Positions 10,026 to 22,045 of a stretch of 64,000 nt of DNA are shown in pieces. The notes below the pieces were generated by a model that saw only the letters and a program-made list of their open reading frames with translations, did not search any database and had not been told where the DNA came from. The stretch is from NCBI RefSeq assembly GCF_003573695.1, contig NC_039364.1, positions 235,655,656 to 235,719,655 of the forward strand, given 5' to 3'. Position numbers and translations under genes: made by a program. Position 1 is the stretch's first letter; every line of letters starts with the position of its first letter. The stretch is from Papaver somniferum (taxonomy: Eukaryota > Streptophyta > Magnoliopsida > Ranunculales > Papaveraceae).

Positions 10026-13000
10026 TTAGCCAGCTAAAGTAGTGGCTGCACAACTTCCTACTGTACATGCAAGAACATCCATGTATTCCCTTGTGATTGT
10101 GAATGAATCATAAACATTTCCATCCCTGCTATTCTTGTATTCAAAAAGGAGAGATGTGTGGTTCAACGCAGTCATTTTTACGAATCCAAAATCGTAATCT
10201 TGGTACAAACTCCACTTTGTCTTTAGAGATGAGAAACTCGATAGATGGCTTCCACCCCCTCCCACAACAACGTGAATCGTTCCATTCCATAACCCTGAAA
10301 AGTGCGATGTTTCTGAGCTGACACAGATATTCTGCATGTCATGACAGCATAATGAACAACAAACACCAACGCATGTGTTAGACTATTACTCATTACTGGT
10401 CGACTAATCAATATAGTGACATATATTATGCATACCTCATAAATTAGGCATGTTCTCTCATAGCTGTGAACATGACCATAGTAAGCAATATCAACTCTAT
10501 ATTTCTGCCACAGCTGCTGAAGACTGCTTCTTCCCATTGGTTCTTCAAATGAACCTTGTTGAGCATACCAATCATTGGATGAATAACCTAGAACACGATG
10601 AGTAGCAAAAATAAGCCATGGTTGTTTTTGCCTGTCAGTTGTTGCAAAACATTTCTCGATGAATTTGTACTGCTCGGTTCCCTCTCTCCAGTCATGTTCC
10701 GAGTCACCAATGCAAAATCGAAACATTCCATAATCTACAGAGTACCTAATCATCAGGAAAGACCCAAAACTTGAGAAATTGCATTTGCCAAAAAAATACA
10801 TAGATACAGGATTAGCTACTTATATAAGTAAGCAATCATAATTTCTAATTTTTTATATTAATACCAGTAGTTTGCACGATTTTCCGGAGGCACGTAGAAC
10901 ATTGTTTCAGCAGGTACACCACATTCACCACCAGAGTCTGCTGTGTTATAAAAGGATCCTGAATTTGGCCAGTCTCGTTCGTGATTACCACTAAAATTGA
11001 CATTTGCTAAACAGTTAGGGTTGATTATGCGCATTAATCATAAATGTCCGCCATATGCTAGTTGAATGTAACTTTAACATACCTAGCAACCATGTATGGT
11101 ACAGCAGAAGCAATGGGTTCAATCATTTCGGTGAATTGATCCCATTGTGATAGGAAACCGTTTGCGTAAGACAAGTCACCAATGTGAAAGACTATATCAT
11201 AGTTACCCAAGTCCTTGGTAAGAGTATCAGTGGTGTTAAGAGATCCCGGCTGGTAATTTTGATAATCATTGGATCCATCACGTTCTGCCTTTCCAGTGTC
11301 TCCAAATATGATAATGCGTTGCAACGAGTTCTGCCCAGGATATGGTGGTGCAGTAAATGAATAGTTATTACTCCAAACATATGCACCATCCATCAATTTA
11401 TGACCCAACTTATATGTATATCTGTAAAATTTGCATCATGAATCTGAATATTATTGAACCCTTAATTAACACAATAGATTATCTACTGGATTAATGAAAA
11501 CCCAACTTACTTTAGATTTGGCCACAAGTTCTTTAAGAAACTCGTGTGAAAGAAGCCTGGTTCTCTCCAACCAATAGTTCTTGCAGGTGGACCTGATTCA
11601 AAAAAACGTTGTATTACATGTATGAAGTTACATGTATCTGCATATAGCCATATAGCAAAACATCGTTCAGTGAGTCACTAGGTGAATATATCGTACCACA
11701 CATGCTGGTTTGGGTGAATGTCAATGTTCCTGCTGGAGACCGAACTTGTTCTTCACCCTGGAGCCCCCATTGAACGAAAGGGACAGCCTCGTTTATGTCA
11801 TAGTCACTTGTCCAAGTTACAGTCATCTATATCAAACATTTGCAATGGTATTAAGCGAGCAACAGAAATATGTTCCGCAGAAACAAAAACTGAAAATGAA
11901 TTGTAATGTGGACTTAATTACTTCATCCCAAGACTTTCCAAGAGCAAGACGAGGATAAAGAGGTGCCTTTGGGTTTGCAAAAGAGATCTTGTTTGAAGTA
12001 GCTATTAACTTCGGCTACAAAATAAATTCCGTTACAAATAGGTAAGATATGATACTAATTAGAACTCATAAACAAGTAATTCTTATAACAACTATGTGAA
12101 GCCTTACCTTGGCAAGCCCACCAGAAAATAATGCAAATGCAAAGTCGTATCTCTGATCGATCAGACGGAACCTCAAAGATCCATTACCCGTATTTACATA
12201 GTCTGGAGTTGAATGATTTGCAAATTGGTACTGTTAAACATATCATTTAATTCAAATACATTAGATGAACTAATTCCTCACTAACAACTTCATAGGAGCC
12301 TAAGTTTTGGAAAAATACTATCGACAACTCGGTAGCTCAGTTCAAGCCCCAAACTAGTTAACTAATAATGCTTAACCAAATTGTTCTGTAGTTGGGATTT
12401 TATTCGGGCCCGAGAACTGGTTGCTAGTCCACTCCTTGAGATTCACAAGTCATGGTTATTTTTCAGAATTTTCTAGATAAGACCATAATCTAAAATAGTT
12501 TTTAGAGATTAATTAAACCTTGATTGGGGCATGTTGAGATTATTAGTCCCACATTGTCTGGGTTTCTAAGATCCTGCGGTTTATAATCCTTTGGGCCTCT
12601 CCACTCATAGTCAATTGGATTTGAGTTGGATGCCCGTATTCTAACATGGTATCAGAGCAGGCTATTTGTGTCGAGTCAAATGACCGCACCTTTACTCCGC
12701 GTTACCCGATTTATTGTTCCACGTGTTAGACCCAACGAGGCTACACGTGAGGGGGCGTGTTGAGATTATTAATCCCACATTGTCTGGGTTTCTAAGATCC
12801 TGCGGTTTATAATCCTTTGGGCCTCTCCACTCATTGCCAATTGGTTTTGAGTTGGATGCCCGTATTCTAACAGGGCAGAAACCAACATTGGACTTAGGCG
12901 AGCAGGATTTCCCATGGTTGGCACATATGTGGAAGCACTGCATATTTTAAATCAACCAAATTAGCTTCTGATACACAAACTAATGCTACTGCATAAGACA

Positions 13001-13710
13001 TGCCAAAATATTACTTGAAAATAGCTGGAGAAAACACTGCGACCCAATCATCTGCGGTTGGATGGGGGTGTTTAAACTTCACATTTATCCATTGGCTACT
13101 CTCTCCCTGCAATATTAGACAATTTATAGTCAAGAACAAATGAAATCTTGTGATATATCCCTAAATATATAACCATGAAAATGAATCTCAAATACCGCGG
13201 CATGTGTCCTCGACCAAAGCAAATCCAAAGCCAAAAACTAGTATATTTTTTTTACGCAAAAAGGGAAATAGATTAAAAAGGCCGTAACACCAATAAGCGG
13301 TAACAACATTTAGAAGCGGCAACAACATCACTCATGTTGCTTCTTTCAAATCTTTGAAGCAATATAGCGAACAACAAACGTGCATTCAGTTATGAAGGGA
13401 CTGACATTACAGATGGAAGCGGAAGATGTGCTTCATTGTCCACAGCTAGCTAGAGAAATACATGAGTGTTGAACCTAAGTAAGCTACGTACCTTTAATCC
13501 GAGAAGACGAGTAGTTGCTTTAATGGAAGCTTCTGCATGAATCCCAAGTCGGAGTTCGTGCATAGAAATCTTAGACAAAGGTTGGACACCGATCATTTCT
13601 TGTTGATTAGTATAGTAATCAACATTAATATTATTGCTCTCAACAACATAACTACATAACATACAACATACTAAAACAGAAACAGAAACTATCTTAAAGC
13701 TTATCTCCAT
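10026..13710 (-). pseudogene. Purple acid phosphatase (PAP24/PAP27-type), 11 exons, exon 3 split by a TRIM
   Basis: This is a metallophosphoesterase of the plant high-molecular-weight purple acid phosphatase family, normally secreted and active on phosphate esters. Minus-strand exons: 13492-13710, 13015-13106, 12519-12937, 12108-12230, 11922-12014, 11697-11826, 11511-11592, 11083-11421, 10865-10990, 10436-10745, 10026-10331. Every intron begins GT and ends AG, and without the insertion all exons join in phase to 630 codons plus TAA, close to the family's usual length. A hydrophobic signal peptide (about residues 5-24) starts the protein. The metal-ligand motifs are all present: GDTGK and GDLSYAN in exon 8, GNHERDW at the 8/9 junction, FATHR and GHVHSYER in exon 10. 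The C-terminus SCAATTLAG is family-typical. Exon 3 carries a 341-bp TRIM plus duplicated GGGCA, which introduces an early in-frame stop. Since exon 3 has 73 native bases, skipping it would also shift the frame. The gene is therefore probably inactive in this haplotype. Confidence 0.9.
12532..12872 (+). mobile_element. Complete TRIM retrotransposon (341 bp) in phosphatase exon 3
   Basis: Two 115-bp direct repeats (12532-12646 and 12758-12872) begin TGTTGAGATTATTA and end TTCTAACA. The first is followed at once by a tRNA-iMet primer-binding site TGGTATCAGAGCAG (12647-12660). The second is preceded by a purine tract GTGAGGGGGCG. The target duplication GGGCA is perfect (12527-12531 and 12873-12877). 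It has no coding capacity, as expected for terminal-repeat retrotransposons in miniature. The LTRs differ at only a few sites, so the insertion is fairly recent. Confidence 0.95.
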
Positions 13711-13752
13711 TGGTTGTATTTGTTTACTTTGAGTTGAAAGAACCCCGAGAAT

Positions 13753-13764
13753 GGTATTATATGC
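13753..13764 (-). promoter_or_regulatory. Candidate TATA box of the phosphatase gene
   Basis: GCATATAATACC on the minus strand lies about 45 bases upstream of the ATG at 13710. That would leave a very short leader, so it is plausible but unproven. Confidence 0.35.
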
Positions 13765-13820
13765 TTCACAAGGTCTTGCCTTTTGTGAATATGTACAAAC
13801 TTGATCGTATAGAGTTTAAC

Positions 13821-14140
13821 AATGCCGATCAAAATTATTGGACTTTATCTTAATTTTTTTTGTTTTTTTAGTTTCTTGAGAAGTTTCGGAGTGCTTTTTC
13901 ACGTTGCAAGAGATTACTAGTGATAAGAATGAAAAAGTAGGTGGTTACATAAGGTTTATCTTTGACATGGCTGTTCTTACTAGCTCTGACATGTTATCCC
14001 TACCAGTGAAACAAACATTGTTACAACTGAATTGCAAGTTGCAACAAGTGTTCAATTTCTCAAAGTAAACTGATCATTGCCAATATATTAGCGAATATAC
14101 ACCTCATATTGATAGTGACAAAGTTAGTCATGGCATGTAT
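13821..14140. other. Upstream flank, nothing recognised
   Basis: The stretch is AT-rich, with a T-run near 13853-13870. No reading frame or repeat end could be assigned. Confidence 0.35.
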
Positions 14141-14144
14141 ATTC

Positions 14145-14372
14145 TGGTAAAAGGTTTCAATTCGATATATTGAAAGAGTAGATTACAACAAGTTCTTATA
14201 AAGAGTTGCATTAGCATAATGAAAGGAAATAAAGGAAATACAAACTAATTAAAACAAAATATACATGGTATGTAAACAAGAAAACAAGATAAGGGAAGAT
14301 GCAAACTAATCAACAGAATATACACGATTTGGAAACAAAGATAATATCATATATATGCCATATGTTTCAACA
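14145..14372 (-). repeat. Copia 3' LTR (approximate inner limit)
   Basis: On the minus strand a TGTTGAAACATATGGC start at 14372 follows a purine-rich tract (14373-14385) just downstream of the Copia RNase H region. This is the usual PPT-LTR junction. The outer end is estimated only, near 14145. Confidence 0.45.
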
Positions 14373-14420
14373 CTCTACCTCAACCTCAAGATAGTGCAGA
14401 ACACAATTTGAGGTTGCTTA

Positions 14421-15595
14421 TCAGAAAATGCAGTCTAGCAGAAGGTAGGGACTTGGTGACGAGATCTGCAAGTTGAAATACTGATCGAACATAAGGCAGT
14501 GTACTGGTCTTTTCTTGAAGTGATGACGTACAAAGCGGATGTCTATTTCTATATGTTTTGTACGTTCATGAAAGACATCATTATGAGCAATGTGGATAGC
14601 AGCTTTATTATCGCAATATAGAGGAGTCGACTCTGTTAAGTGAATTCCCATGTCACCAAGAAGCCATCGTAACCAAACTATCTCAGAAGTAGTATGTGCT
14701 AGCGTCATATACTCAGCATCAGCACTAGAAAGAGAAACTACTTATTGTTTCTTACTTCGTCATGAGATTAAAGAATTGGCTAGAAACATATAATATCCGG
14801 TAGTAAAACGTCTATCTGTAACATCCCCTGCCCAATACGAGTTTGTGTATGCACGAAGACGAAAATCTGATGTAGAAGAAAAGTGTAATCCCTGATATAA
14901 AATGCCCTTGATATACCGTATAATTCGAAGAACTGCAGCAAAATGTGAAGTATGAGGAGCATACATGAATTGACTGATTATATGAACTGCATAGCTAATA
15001 TCAGGTCTTGTAATAGTCAAATAGTTGAGACTACAACAAGTTGACGATACAGAGTTGGATTGGATAGAACTGTTCCATCCGTAGGATTGAGTTATACATT
15101 CAGTTCAAGAGGTATTTCTGCAACTTTTCTATCAGTTAGTCCAACAGGGAGAAGAATTTCAAATCCATACTTAACTTGAGATATGAAGTATCTGTCACAT
15201 GATATATAAACTTCTATGCCAAGAAAGTATCTTAAGTGACCAAGATATTTCATTTTAAAGCATGAATTTAAGTGGGAATTCAGAGCAATACTAACTTTTG
15301 TGTCATTACATTTTATTACCATATCATCAACATAAGACAAGGAGTGCCATTCCCTTAATTATTTTCCGGATAAACATTGTTGAGTCGTATAGACTTCGAG
15401 TGAAACCATACTGAAGAATAGCTGTGGAGAAATTTTCAAACCAAGCACGTGGTGCTTATTTAAAACCATATAGAGTTTTACGAAGCTTACAAACTTGATT
15501 AGGCAAGTGATCTAAACTTGGAGGTGGTCGCATATAGACTTCTTCCTAAAGTTTGTAGTTGCATCTTTTCTGATGGCTACACCCAAATAGATCTA
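14421..15595 (-). pseudogene. Truncated Ty1/Copia pol: RT and RNase H
   Basis: Reading leftwards, the broken frames give PNQVCKLRKTLYGF near 15490, then APRAWFENF after a stop replacing the usual Gln, then SYVDDM (RT catalytic Asp pair) at about 15335, KYLGHLRYFLGIEV, TRPDISYAV at about 15015, YTNSYWAGDVTDRR (RNase H region) and YCDNKAAIHIAHN...HIEIDIRFVR at about 14620-14510. This order and these motifs are typical Copia. Frames shift between 15340, 15092, 15020 and 14708, and everything 5' of RT (integrase, protease, gag) is missing at the junction near 15595. Confidence 0.85.
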
Positions 15596-15599
15596 ACGG

Positions 15600-16320
15600 T
15601 TATAAAATTATGAACATCCAAGATTCAAAGATAAACAAGATATAAAGAACATGATAGTAAATATGAACACAAGTATTTGACGTGGTTCGGCCTTGTAGAC
15701 CTACAATCACAGAGAAGAAAATTATATCTTTATTATTGAAGGTCTTACCCTTAGATGAATTACAAATATCACTTACATTTCCCACTCTTTATTTCTCTAA
15801 ATGTCTCTCTAGAATTCTCTGTAGAAAGACCATCTAAAATTACATGTCCATTTCCTTATACATGGACTAGTATTTATATACAAACTGGACTGACGAAGAT
15901 ATGATGCGGTACTACTGAACTGGTGGTATCATCATACATCTCACCATTGCTCGGGCTGGATCTTCATTGTTCTTCCTCCAAGTATATCGCTTGGGTCCTT
16001 CTTCGGGTTGCTCCCTTATATGTCGTGTTTCCTTTCTTGTCATTCGTCATTTTTTATCCGAGATTATGATACGATGTACTCCTTACAGTTGTATCACATC
16101 TCTTATGATTTTCATTTAATGTCATGTTCTCTTTTGAGATTTGACTGTTAGTGTGATTTGACTACTCTTTACACACGTCTTTCATGTGATTAAGTAGCAG
16201 ACGCCTTTGTTCTGGTGTAATCACCTTTTAGGGCGTGATTCGTTGATCCTCTGTATTATCTTATCATCAGATGACTTCATGTGATGCTTACACGTGGTGA
16301 TTGGATATTTAGCCCTCACA
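15600..16320 (-). repeat. Probable 3' LTR / terminal region of the Tat-like Gypsy element
   Basis: The region lies between the truncated Copia and the antisense extra gene of the Gypsy element, which is where the Gypsy 3' LTR should be. It contains GACGTGGTTCGGCC at about 15680, a phrase common near the ends of plant LTRs. Exact ends and target duplication were not found, and the partner LTR would lie beyond insertion D. Confidence 0.35.
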
Positions 16321-16621
16321 ATCTGTTCTTTTTCTTTTCATCTTACCAGGGGTACGATGGGAAGAAAACATACGACTGTCTTTTCACCTTCGCCAACGTC
16401 CCGAGTTTTCCGCCATGCCTTCTTCTTTAATTTGTTTTTACCTGCTGGACTTGAGGCGCCGGTTGATTGTCCAAGGGATCTTTGCCTTATATAAAACCTT
16501 TTGGGATAAAGAATCACATTTACTTTCTTTTTTTCTTTTGCATATTTCAGATCTTTTGTTCTCTTGCTCCCATGTCTTTTTCTGTTCTTTCTTAACTTCT
16601 CGATCTTCATAAAGGCTACAT

Positions 16622-18571
16622 CATGTCTGGAAGAAGTTCTCCATCTCGAAAGCGGTAAGTGTTCTCTCTTTTTCTTTTTAAGGTTGTTCCTTCTGTTTGT
16701 GGTTTTCACCATCGTTCTTTGGCTAGTCGTCGATTTTCTTAGGGTTTTGTTTTCTTTTTATCAGTTCATGTTTCTGATACTTCATTTCATCAATCTTCTT
16801 AGTTCTGATAAAAGGGTTGCGTCTAAATCTTCCAACACCGGTAAATCGCCTGAAATGACTGACACCGCTTACTTGGAGAATTTGAAGGTGAAAGTACCAT
16901 TTGCAGAGATTCAAAGTCTCTTTTTCTAGCCCTGAGAAGCAGGCCCAAATCCTTACTAAGGAAATCGCCGAACTACCTTGTGGTCCGAACGAGATTATCG
17001 TGGCTGAAGGTCATCTAGATACGGGACTTCGCTTGCCTTTGTATTGTCCACTGAACTCATTTTAATATGAAGTTATTTCTCTCCTTATTCCTCAGAGGGG
17101 TGTGGTCCAGCCTGGTGGTAATTGTTGGCGGATTCTTCGAGAGTGTGCTCGTCTGACCAAAGGCAAGGTCACATATCATGAGAAGAACGAGTTTGTTCCT
17201 TCCCAAGCCGATTTATGCACTACCGAGAACTTCGTGGAGAATTATTGGTTCTATCAGCTTGGAGACAAATTTGAGGGTTTTGGTGTGGGGATTCCAAGGT
17301 CTCGTCGTGCTTTGAGAGGTCCCTTGCTCCTTTCTAACATGGATCCTCCCAATTCCAGCAATCTTACACTTCGTAAGACTGACGATCTGAAGTGGTATTT
17401 GGTTCCTCTTCGGATCGTGTGTCCCTGGGTCTATTGTTGAACGAGCTCGGAGGTGTCCTTCCTCAGCTTCCCGATGCACATGGTCATCTTCCTGCCTATA
17501 GGCCCTGGGAGATTACGTGGATTACTGCTCCTGTTCGTGAGCGTCGAGTGCATACTGTTCGAGATGTTGAGGATGCTAAGGTATAAAATACTATCATTTT
17601 ATTAAGGTTTATATACATTAATTGCCGCTGTATTATAGCTTAGTATCTGATGTCGCTTGCTTGCAGCGAGGAAAGGCTGCGGATGGTTCTGGCCCTTCAA
17701 ATATATATTCCTATTGATGCTGCTACTCAAGCTACAGATATTGATCTTTCTGCTTTATTTGATGATAACGAGATGATTATCATGGATGAATCCTTACTTG
17801 AGTATGTGGACTAAGTGATCCTGTACAAGTCTTTCCCCTCTCGGGATGATGATATGGCGCCGAGATCGGAGTTGGGGATGCCTCGGGCGAGTAATATCGT
17901 TGATAAGGGTGTTTCATCCGATGCTGGCGCCGAGATCGGAGTTGGACTTCATATCTCAAGTGGTGTGAGTAATGTTTTTATTGGCACTGGTGTACCTAGT
18001 TCTTTTGGTAGTGGTTTCCCAAGTGCGTCTATCGTTCCTTCTTCTCCTTCCTTCACCATTTTTGGTGGAGATGCTAGTGCTTCTTCGATGTTATTTTTTG
18101 ATGAGTTCGTTAAACTAAGTGAGGACGAGCAAGCCAGAGTTTTAAGTTCTCTAGATAAGCGTACTCAGCATCGGATTGTGACCTTGGTAAGTTGTTGTGA
18201 TTTAATTTGTTTTTGTCATGCCTTTGATTGCCCTAGTCTTACTGGTATTATTACTTTGTTTTCTAGAGTAATAACTTGAAGACTGCCATTTTCCGAGTCT
18301 CGGGTATCAAGGAAGTGATCCAGAGCTATTGAGGGCGATGTTAGTCGTTTGCAGTTTAATCTGGATGCTGCAAAGCGAGAGGCCGAGACTTTGCGTCATG
18401 ATAAGAAGGAGTATGAAGTTATTTTGTTTTTTTTTTCTTTACTACTTTTTGTTAGAAGACTAGGCACCTTGAGTCTGAATTAGTCCTTCTATTGGTAGTC
18501 ACCATCAATCAATTGGAGGAGAAAATAGAGATTACTACGCTTAATCATGCTATGGAGCTTCACTCTGTGAA
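16622..18571 (+). pseudogene. Extra gene antisense to the Gypsy element (putative gypsy-type transposon protein), first part
   Basis: Exon-like blocks on the plus strand begin at ATG 16622 (MSGRSSPSRKR before a GTAAGT donor). They continue with MTDTAYLENLKVKVPF near 16855, PGGNCWRILRECARLTKGK (17114 onward) and the FVENYWFYQLGDKFEGFGVGIPRS region (to about 17310), then, after a frame change near 17395, LPAYRPWEITWI. A Ser/Gly-rich stretch (17890-18090) precedes FDEFVKLSEDEQARVLSSLDKR and a coiled-coil tail. From memory this resembles the plant 'putative gypsy type transposon' domain (Pfam Transposase_28), known as an extra antisense ORF between integrase and 3' LTR of Tat-lineage elements. 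At least three GT-AG introns are implied. It is interrupted by LTR C at 18572 and resumes at about 40115. Confidence 0.6.
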
Positions 18572-21386
18572 TGTTAGAGCATAGCTCGGTTCAACCCACC
18601 AAGCATTGGTATATCAAGTTTGGTTGTCATATTTTAGTGAATAAAAACTCATTTAAGAGTCGCTTGACTATGTACTAGAGTCAACTTTGTATAGGTTAGC
18701 TTGAAAGTATTAGGATATGAGACATTACAAGTATTGCGAAGACTTGAAGAAGTGAAGAAGTAAGAAGCTACAACGAAAACATCATCCTTCCACTTGAGGT
18801 TAGTGATATTTTCCTTGAACTGTTTCATTCCCTAGCGTATCTTTCAAATCGTGCATATTGAAAACAAAACTACAAAGCATGAACACTCTAGATAGACATA
18901 GTATTAAGGAATACAATATGAAGTTTAATGCTTAACCATTAAACTTTGTAGATAAGACATCGACATAATAGTTTAAATGCTATTCTGATTATGTATGGGT
19001 ATGAGGTGAGGATTTCATCCTAGGAAACAATGTTTTACATGTGTTTTAAAGAAGTAAGTTCATAAACTTGTTTATGAATCGAAAAGGAAATCACCATGCG
19101 TTATTGGGATTGTTATTCATTGCATATCTTGTGAATATCCAATATATGTGATTTAGTATAACCGCTCACGACTTGTTTATGTTCTTGGTAGAACTATTCA
19201 CAAAGGCCTGACTTATTTATTGGCATGACTTTTATTAGTGAAACCGATCTTAAATAATCACATGTGATGTATGATCGAGTTTGTGATTGACTGGACCGAA
19301 TCTGGGTAAAGGGGAACCGATCCTATAAAGAGGTGCAGTACATCACAAAGGGGAATCGATCCTTGTATGAGGTGCAATAAGGTTTATAGCAGAAAGGGGA
19401 ACCAATCCTATGAACATGTGCACCACGTTTTTAGGCAAAAGGCAACCGATCCTATGGACATGTGCAACACATATAAGTTAGATACCATATATATGTGGGG
19501 AACCGATCCTAATACCTAGTCAACCGAATTTTGGAAAGCTAGTGTGACTATGCATAGTACTCACATGGAGGTAGAACCAAAAGTTGTTTTGGTAGAACCG
19601 TTAAACCCATGATTTGTGATTGAGTGTTCCTTAATCAATCGCATAGTTCTTGAAAGTTATATGAACCAATTCTAAACTTGTTTGGAAGTGTGGAAAATCG
19701 GTTTCAAGGGTGTAAGTATAAAAGAGGACTTACAAAGTAAGGATATCGACACACTTTGAACACAGGCAGTATTGTTTATCTTTTATTGTTCAAAGTTATT
19801 CCTTTGAACACAGGCAGGATCTAAATTAAATAAGTTAAGAATTTTTTAATTAAGGTTGTTAATTTTATATATGGAAAATAAGAATTAGTAATGTGCATTT
19901 ACTAGTTAAAGATTTTCCAAAGAGATTTTCGGTCATTAATTTGGACAGAGCATTTCCAGGAATTATGAAAACCGAATTTGGAATGTATGGAATATCTTTG
20001 AGAATATTTTCGGTTTTGGAAATTCCTTGGTGTCCAAACTTCCTTGTCTATAAATACTTGAATTTTGCATTTCTACCAAACTAATCCTTCGTGACAGCAA
20101 ACATCCTCGGCTGTATTGTTACTGGTGTAGCCGCCTATTCGGAGAGGAGAGTAACCTAATTAGGCGAAACCCCTTACGACCGCGCAGTTTAAAGTCTTCT
20201 TTGGGATTGAGAAGCTCTACGAGTACCGTTGGTGGGAAACTAGATAATCGTGGTTTATCTTGTGTTTTCGATTGATTTGATTGACTAACGGTGGTTGAAC
20301 TTTGATTGCGCCGAGTTTTTTTTATGCTTGAGAATCTTCTCTTCTGATATAAGATTCACTCAAACTAGATCGAAGTTTCGACAGGGATATTTAGTCTGTT
20401 GTTAGTGCTAAAGACGATCTTGTGATATAATCCATTGTTAACAAACTCCGTTCTGTGCGTGATTGTTCACAAGAGATTCAAGTTGTTGTGTGCAGGTGTT
20501 TATTGAAGATCTAAGAATATTTGAAGACAAAGAAGAGATTGAAGATTTCTGACTTGGGTTTATAATCTTTGGTGTGCACAATACTTGTTTCGGTATAAGA
20601 GGATCCAACTATAATCGGTTTATCCTTGTGGTAGATTGGATTGATTAGTCGTGTTGATCGGCATCAATAAAATTCTTTGTGATAAAAGTATTGATTGCAA
20701 AATCTTAACGATTACCTTTGGTAATTGAACATAAGATATATCTAAGAACCTGACAAAGGAGTTTATGTTAATATAAACAGAAAATCCCTTGTCCGACTCA
20801 CATCACTTGGTTGAATAGAGTTGATACCAAACAGATTTGTTGTTCCTTTACTATTTGGAATACGAACCAAAGGAATTGTTCCAAGTACGTGACTTATTTA
20901 TAAGTTGGAGGCGTGGGAATACAAACGGAACTAGGTGAACTATAGGTTTAGTTGCTTGGTCTCAACTATACGAAGTTGGTGTAATTTTGTGTAGCGGCTT
21001 AATCCCGAGAGTATTCAATTCTGGACAAGGTCCCGGGGTTTTTCTGCATCTGCGGTTTCCTCGTTAACAAAATCTTGTTGTGTCATTTACTTTATATTTC
21101 CCCATTATAAGTGTTTTATTATAATTAAAGTAAATTACAAAAACGTTAATTCTTATTTACTTGATAAGCAATTCTATTGTGTTTGGTTAAGTCCGAACCT
21201 TTGTATCAAGTAAACATACTTCGTTGTTGTATTGTCTCGGTCTCGTATCCATAGACGATCACACGAAGTGTGAACCGATTAGTTGTATTGTCTCGACTCA
21301 GTCCATAGACAATCACTTTCGGAGAAAGAACTTCTAGGTAGGAAAAGTTTTAGCTTGAGGTATATTTGGGTACCCTCCCCTTTTCA
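18572..21386 (+). repeat. SIRE-like LTR of subfamily B/C, forward, formed by inversion (2815 bp)
   Basis: It starts TGTTAGAGCATAGCTCGG and ends CCCCTTTTCA. It has a TATA box TATAAATA at 20049-20056 and a degenerate array of GGGGAACCGATCCTATG motifs at about 19305-19520. It is the same sequence as the reverse LTR at 26660-29390. It is followed directly by GTATT and then a reversed LTR stub, which is explained by recombination between host LTR C and the 3' LTR of nested element B. Its left few hundred bases probably derive from C and the rest from B. Confidence 0.8.
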
Positions 21387-21391
21387 GTATT
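21387..21391 (-). repeat. Inverted copy of element B's target duplication (GTATT)
   Basis: GTATT here is the reverse complement of AATAC at 29391-29395. AATAC is the natural LTR sequence at the break (GGAATACAATATGAAG in an uninterrupted LTR). Confidence 0.75.
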
Positions 21392-21729
21392 CCTTAATAT
21401 TATGTCTATCTAGAGTTTTCATGCTTCGCAGTTTTGTTTTCAATATACACGACTTGAAAGATATGTTGGGGAATGAAACAGTTCAAGTCAAATATCACTA
21501 ACCTCAAGCGGAAGGATGATGTTGTCGTTGTAGCTTCTTACTTTTTCACTTCTTCAAGTCTTCACAATACTTGTAATGTCTCATATCCTAATACTTTCAA
21601 GCTAACCTATACGAAGTTGACTCTAGTACATAGTCAAGCGACTCTTAAATGAGTTTTGATTCACTAAAATATGATAATCAAACTTGACATACCAACGCTT
21701 GGTGAGCTCAACCGAGCTATGCTCTAACG
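21392..21729 (-). repeat. Reversed first 338 bases of a B/C LTR
   Basis: Read on the minus strand it runs from the LTR start (GTTAGAGCATAGCTCGG, first base changed) to ...ATTAAGG. It stops exactly where the right-hand remainder of LTR C begins at 29391, which supports the inversion model. Confidence 0.8.
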
Positions 21730-22045
21730 ATATCCCCCTTTGTCAATTTTAGTGACAAAACTCTTACAATCATATGGATAAACAAATTACAAGAATTCAT
21801 TAAACATACGCTTGATTCCCGAATTCAACAGCACAATAACCTGCATTCATTCAATCCTTAAATGTCGTTGTTAACATTATAATAACAAAACTAATACCCC
21901 CCCTGAAGGTGAGATAGGTAGATTTCATCAATCTGCACGTCTTTGTTATACCAATCAATATGATATGCTACTCCCCCTTAGTCTATGATTTCACTCTTTC
22001 GTTAGATAAACGTTTAAGCACAATTGTTCTTTTCCTTAGTGATAC

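Noticed and set aside
10223..10801. A 192-codon open frame as a separate gene
   Set aside because: It is phosphatase exon 10 read through the intron and into exon 11 in the wrong frame; the splice sites and motifs place exon 10 at 10436-10745.
12692..12943. An 83-codon frame across the TRIM edge as an alternative phosphatase exon
   Set aside because: It is not in the phosphatase phase. The family-consistent phase reads into a stop inside the TRIM.
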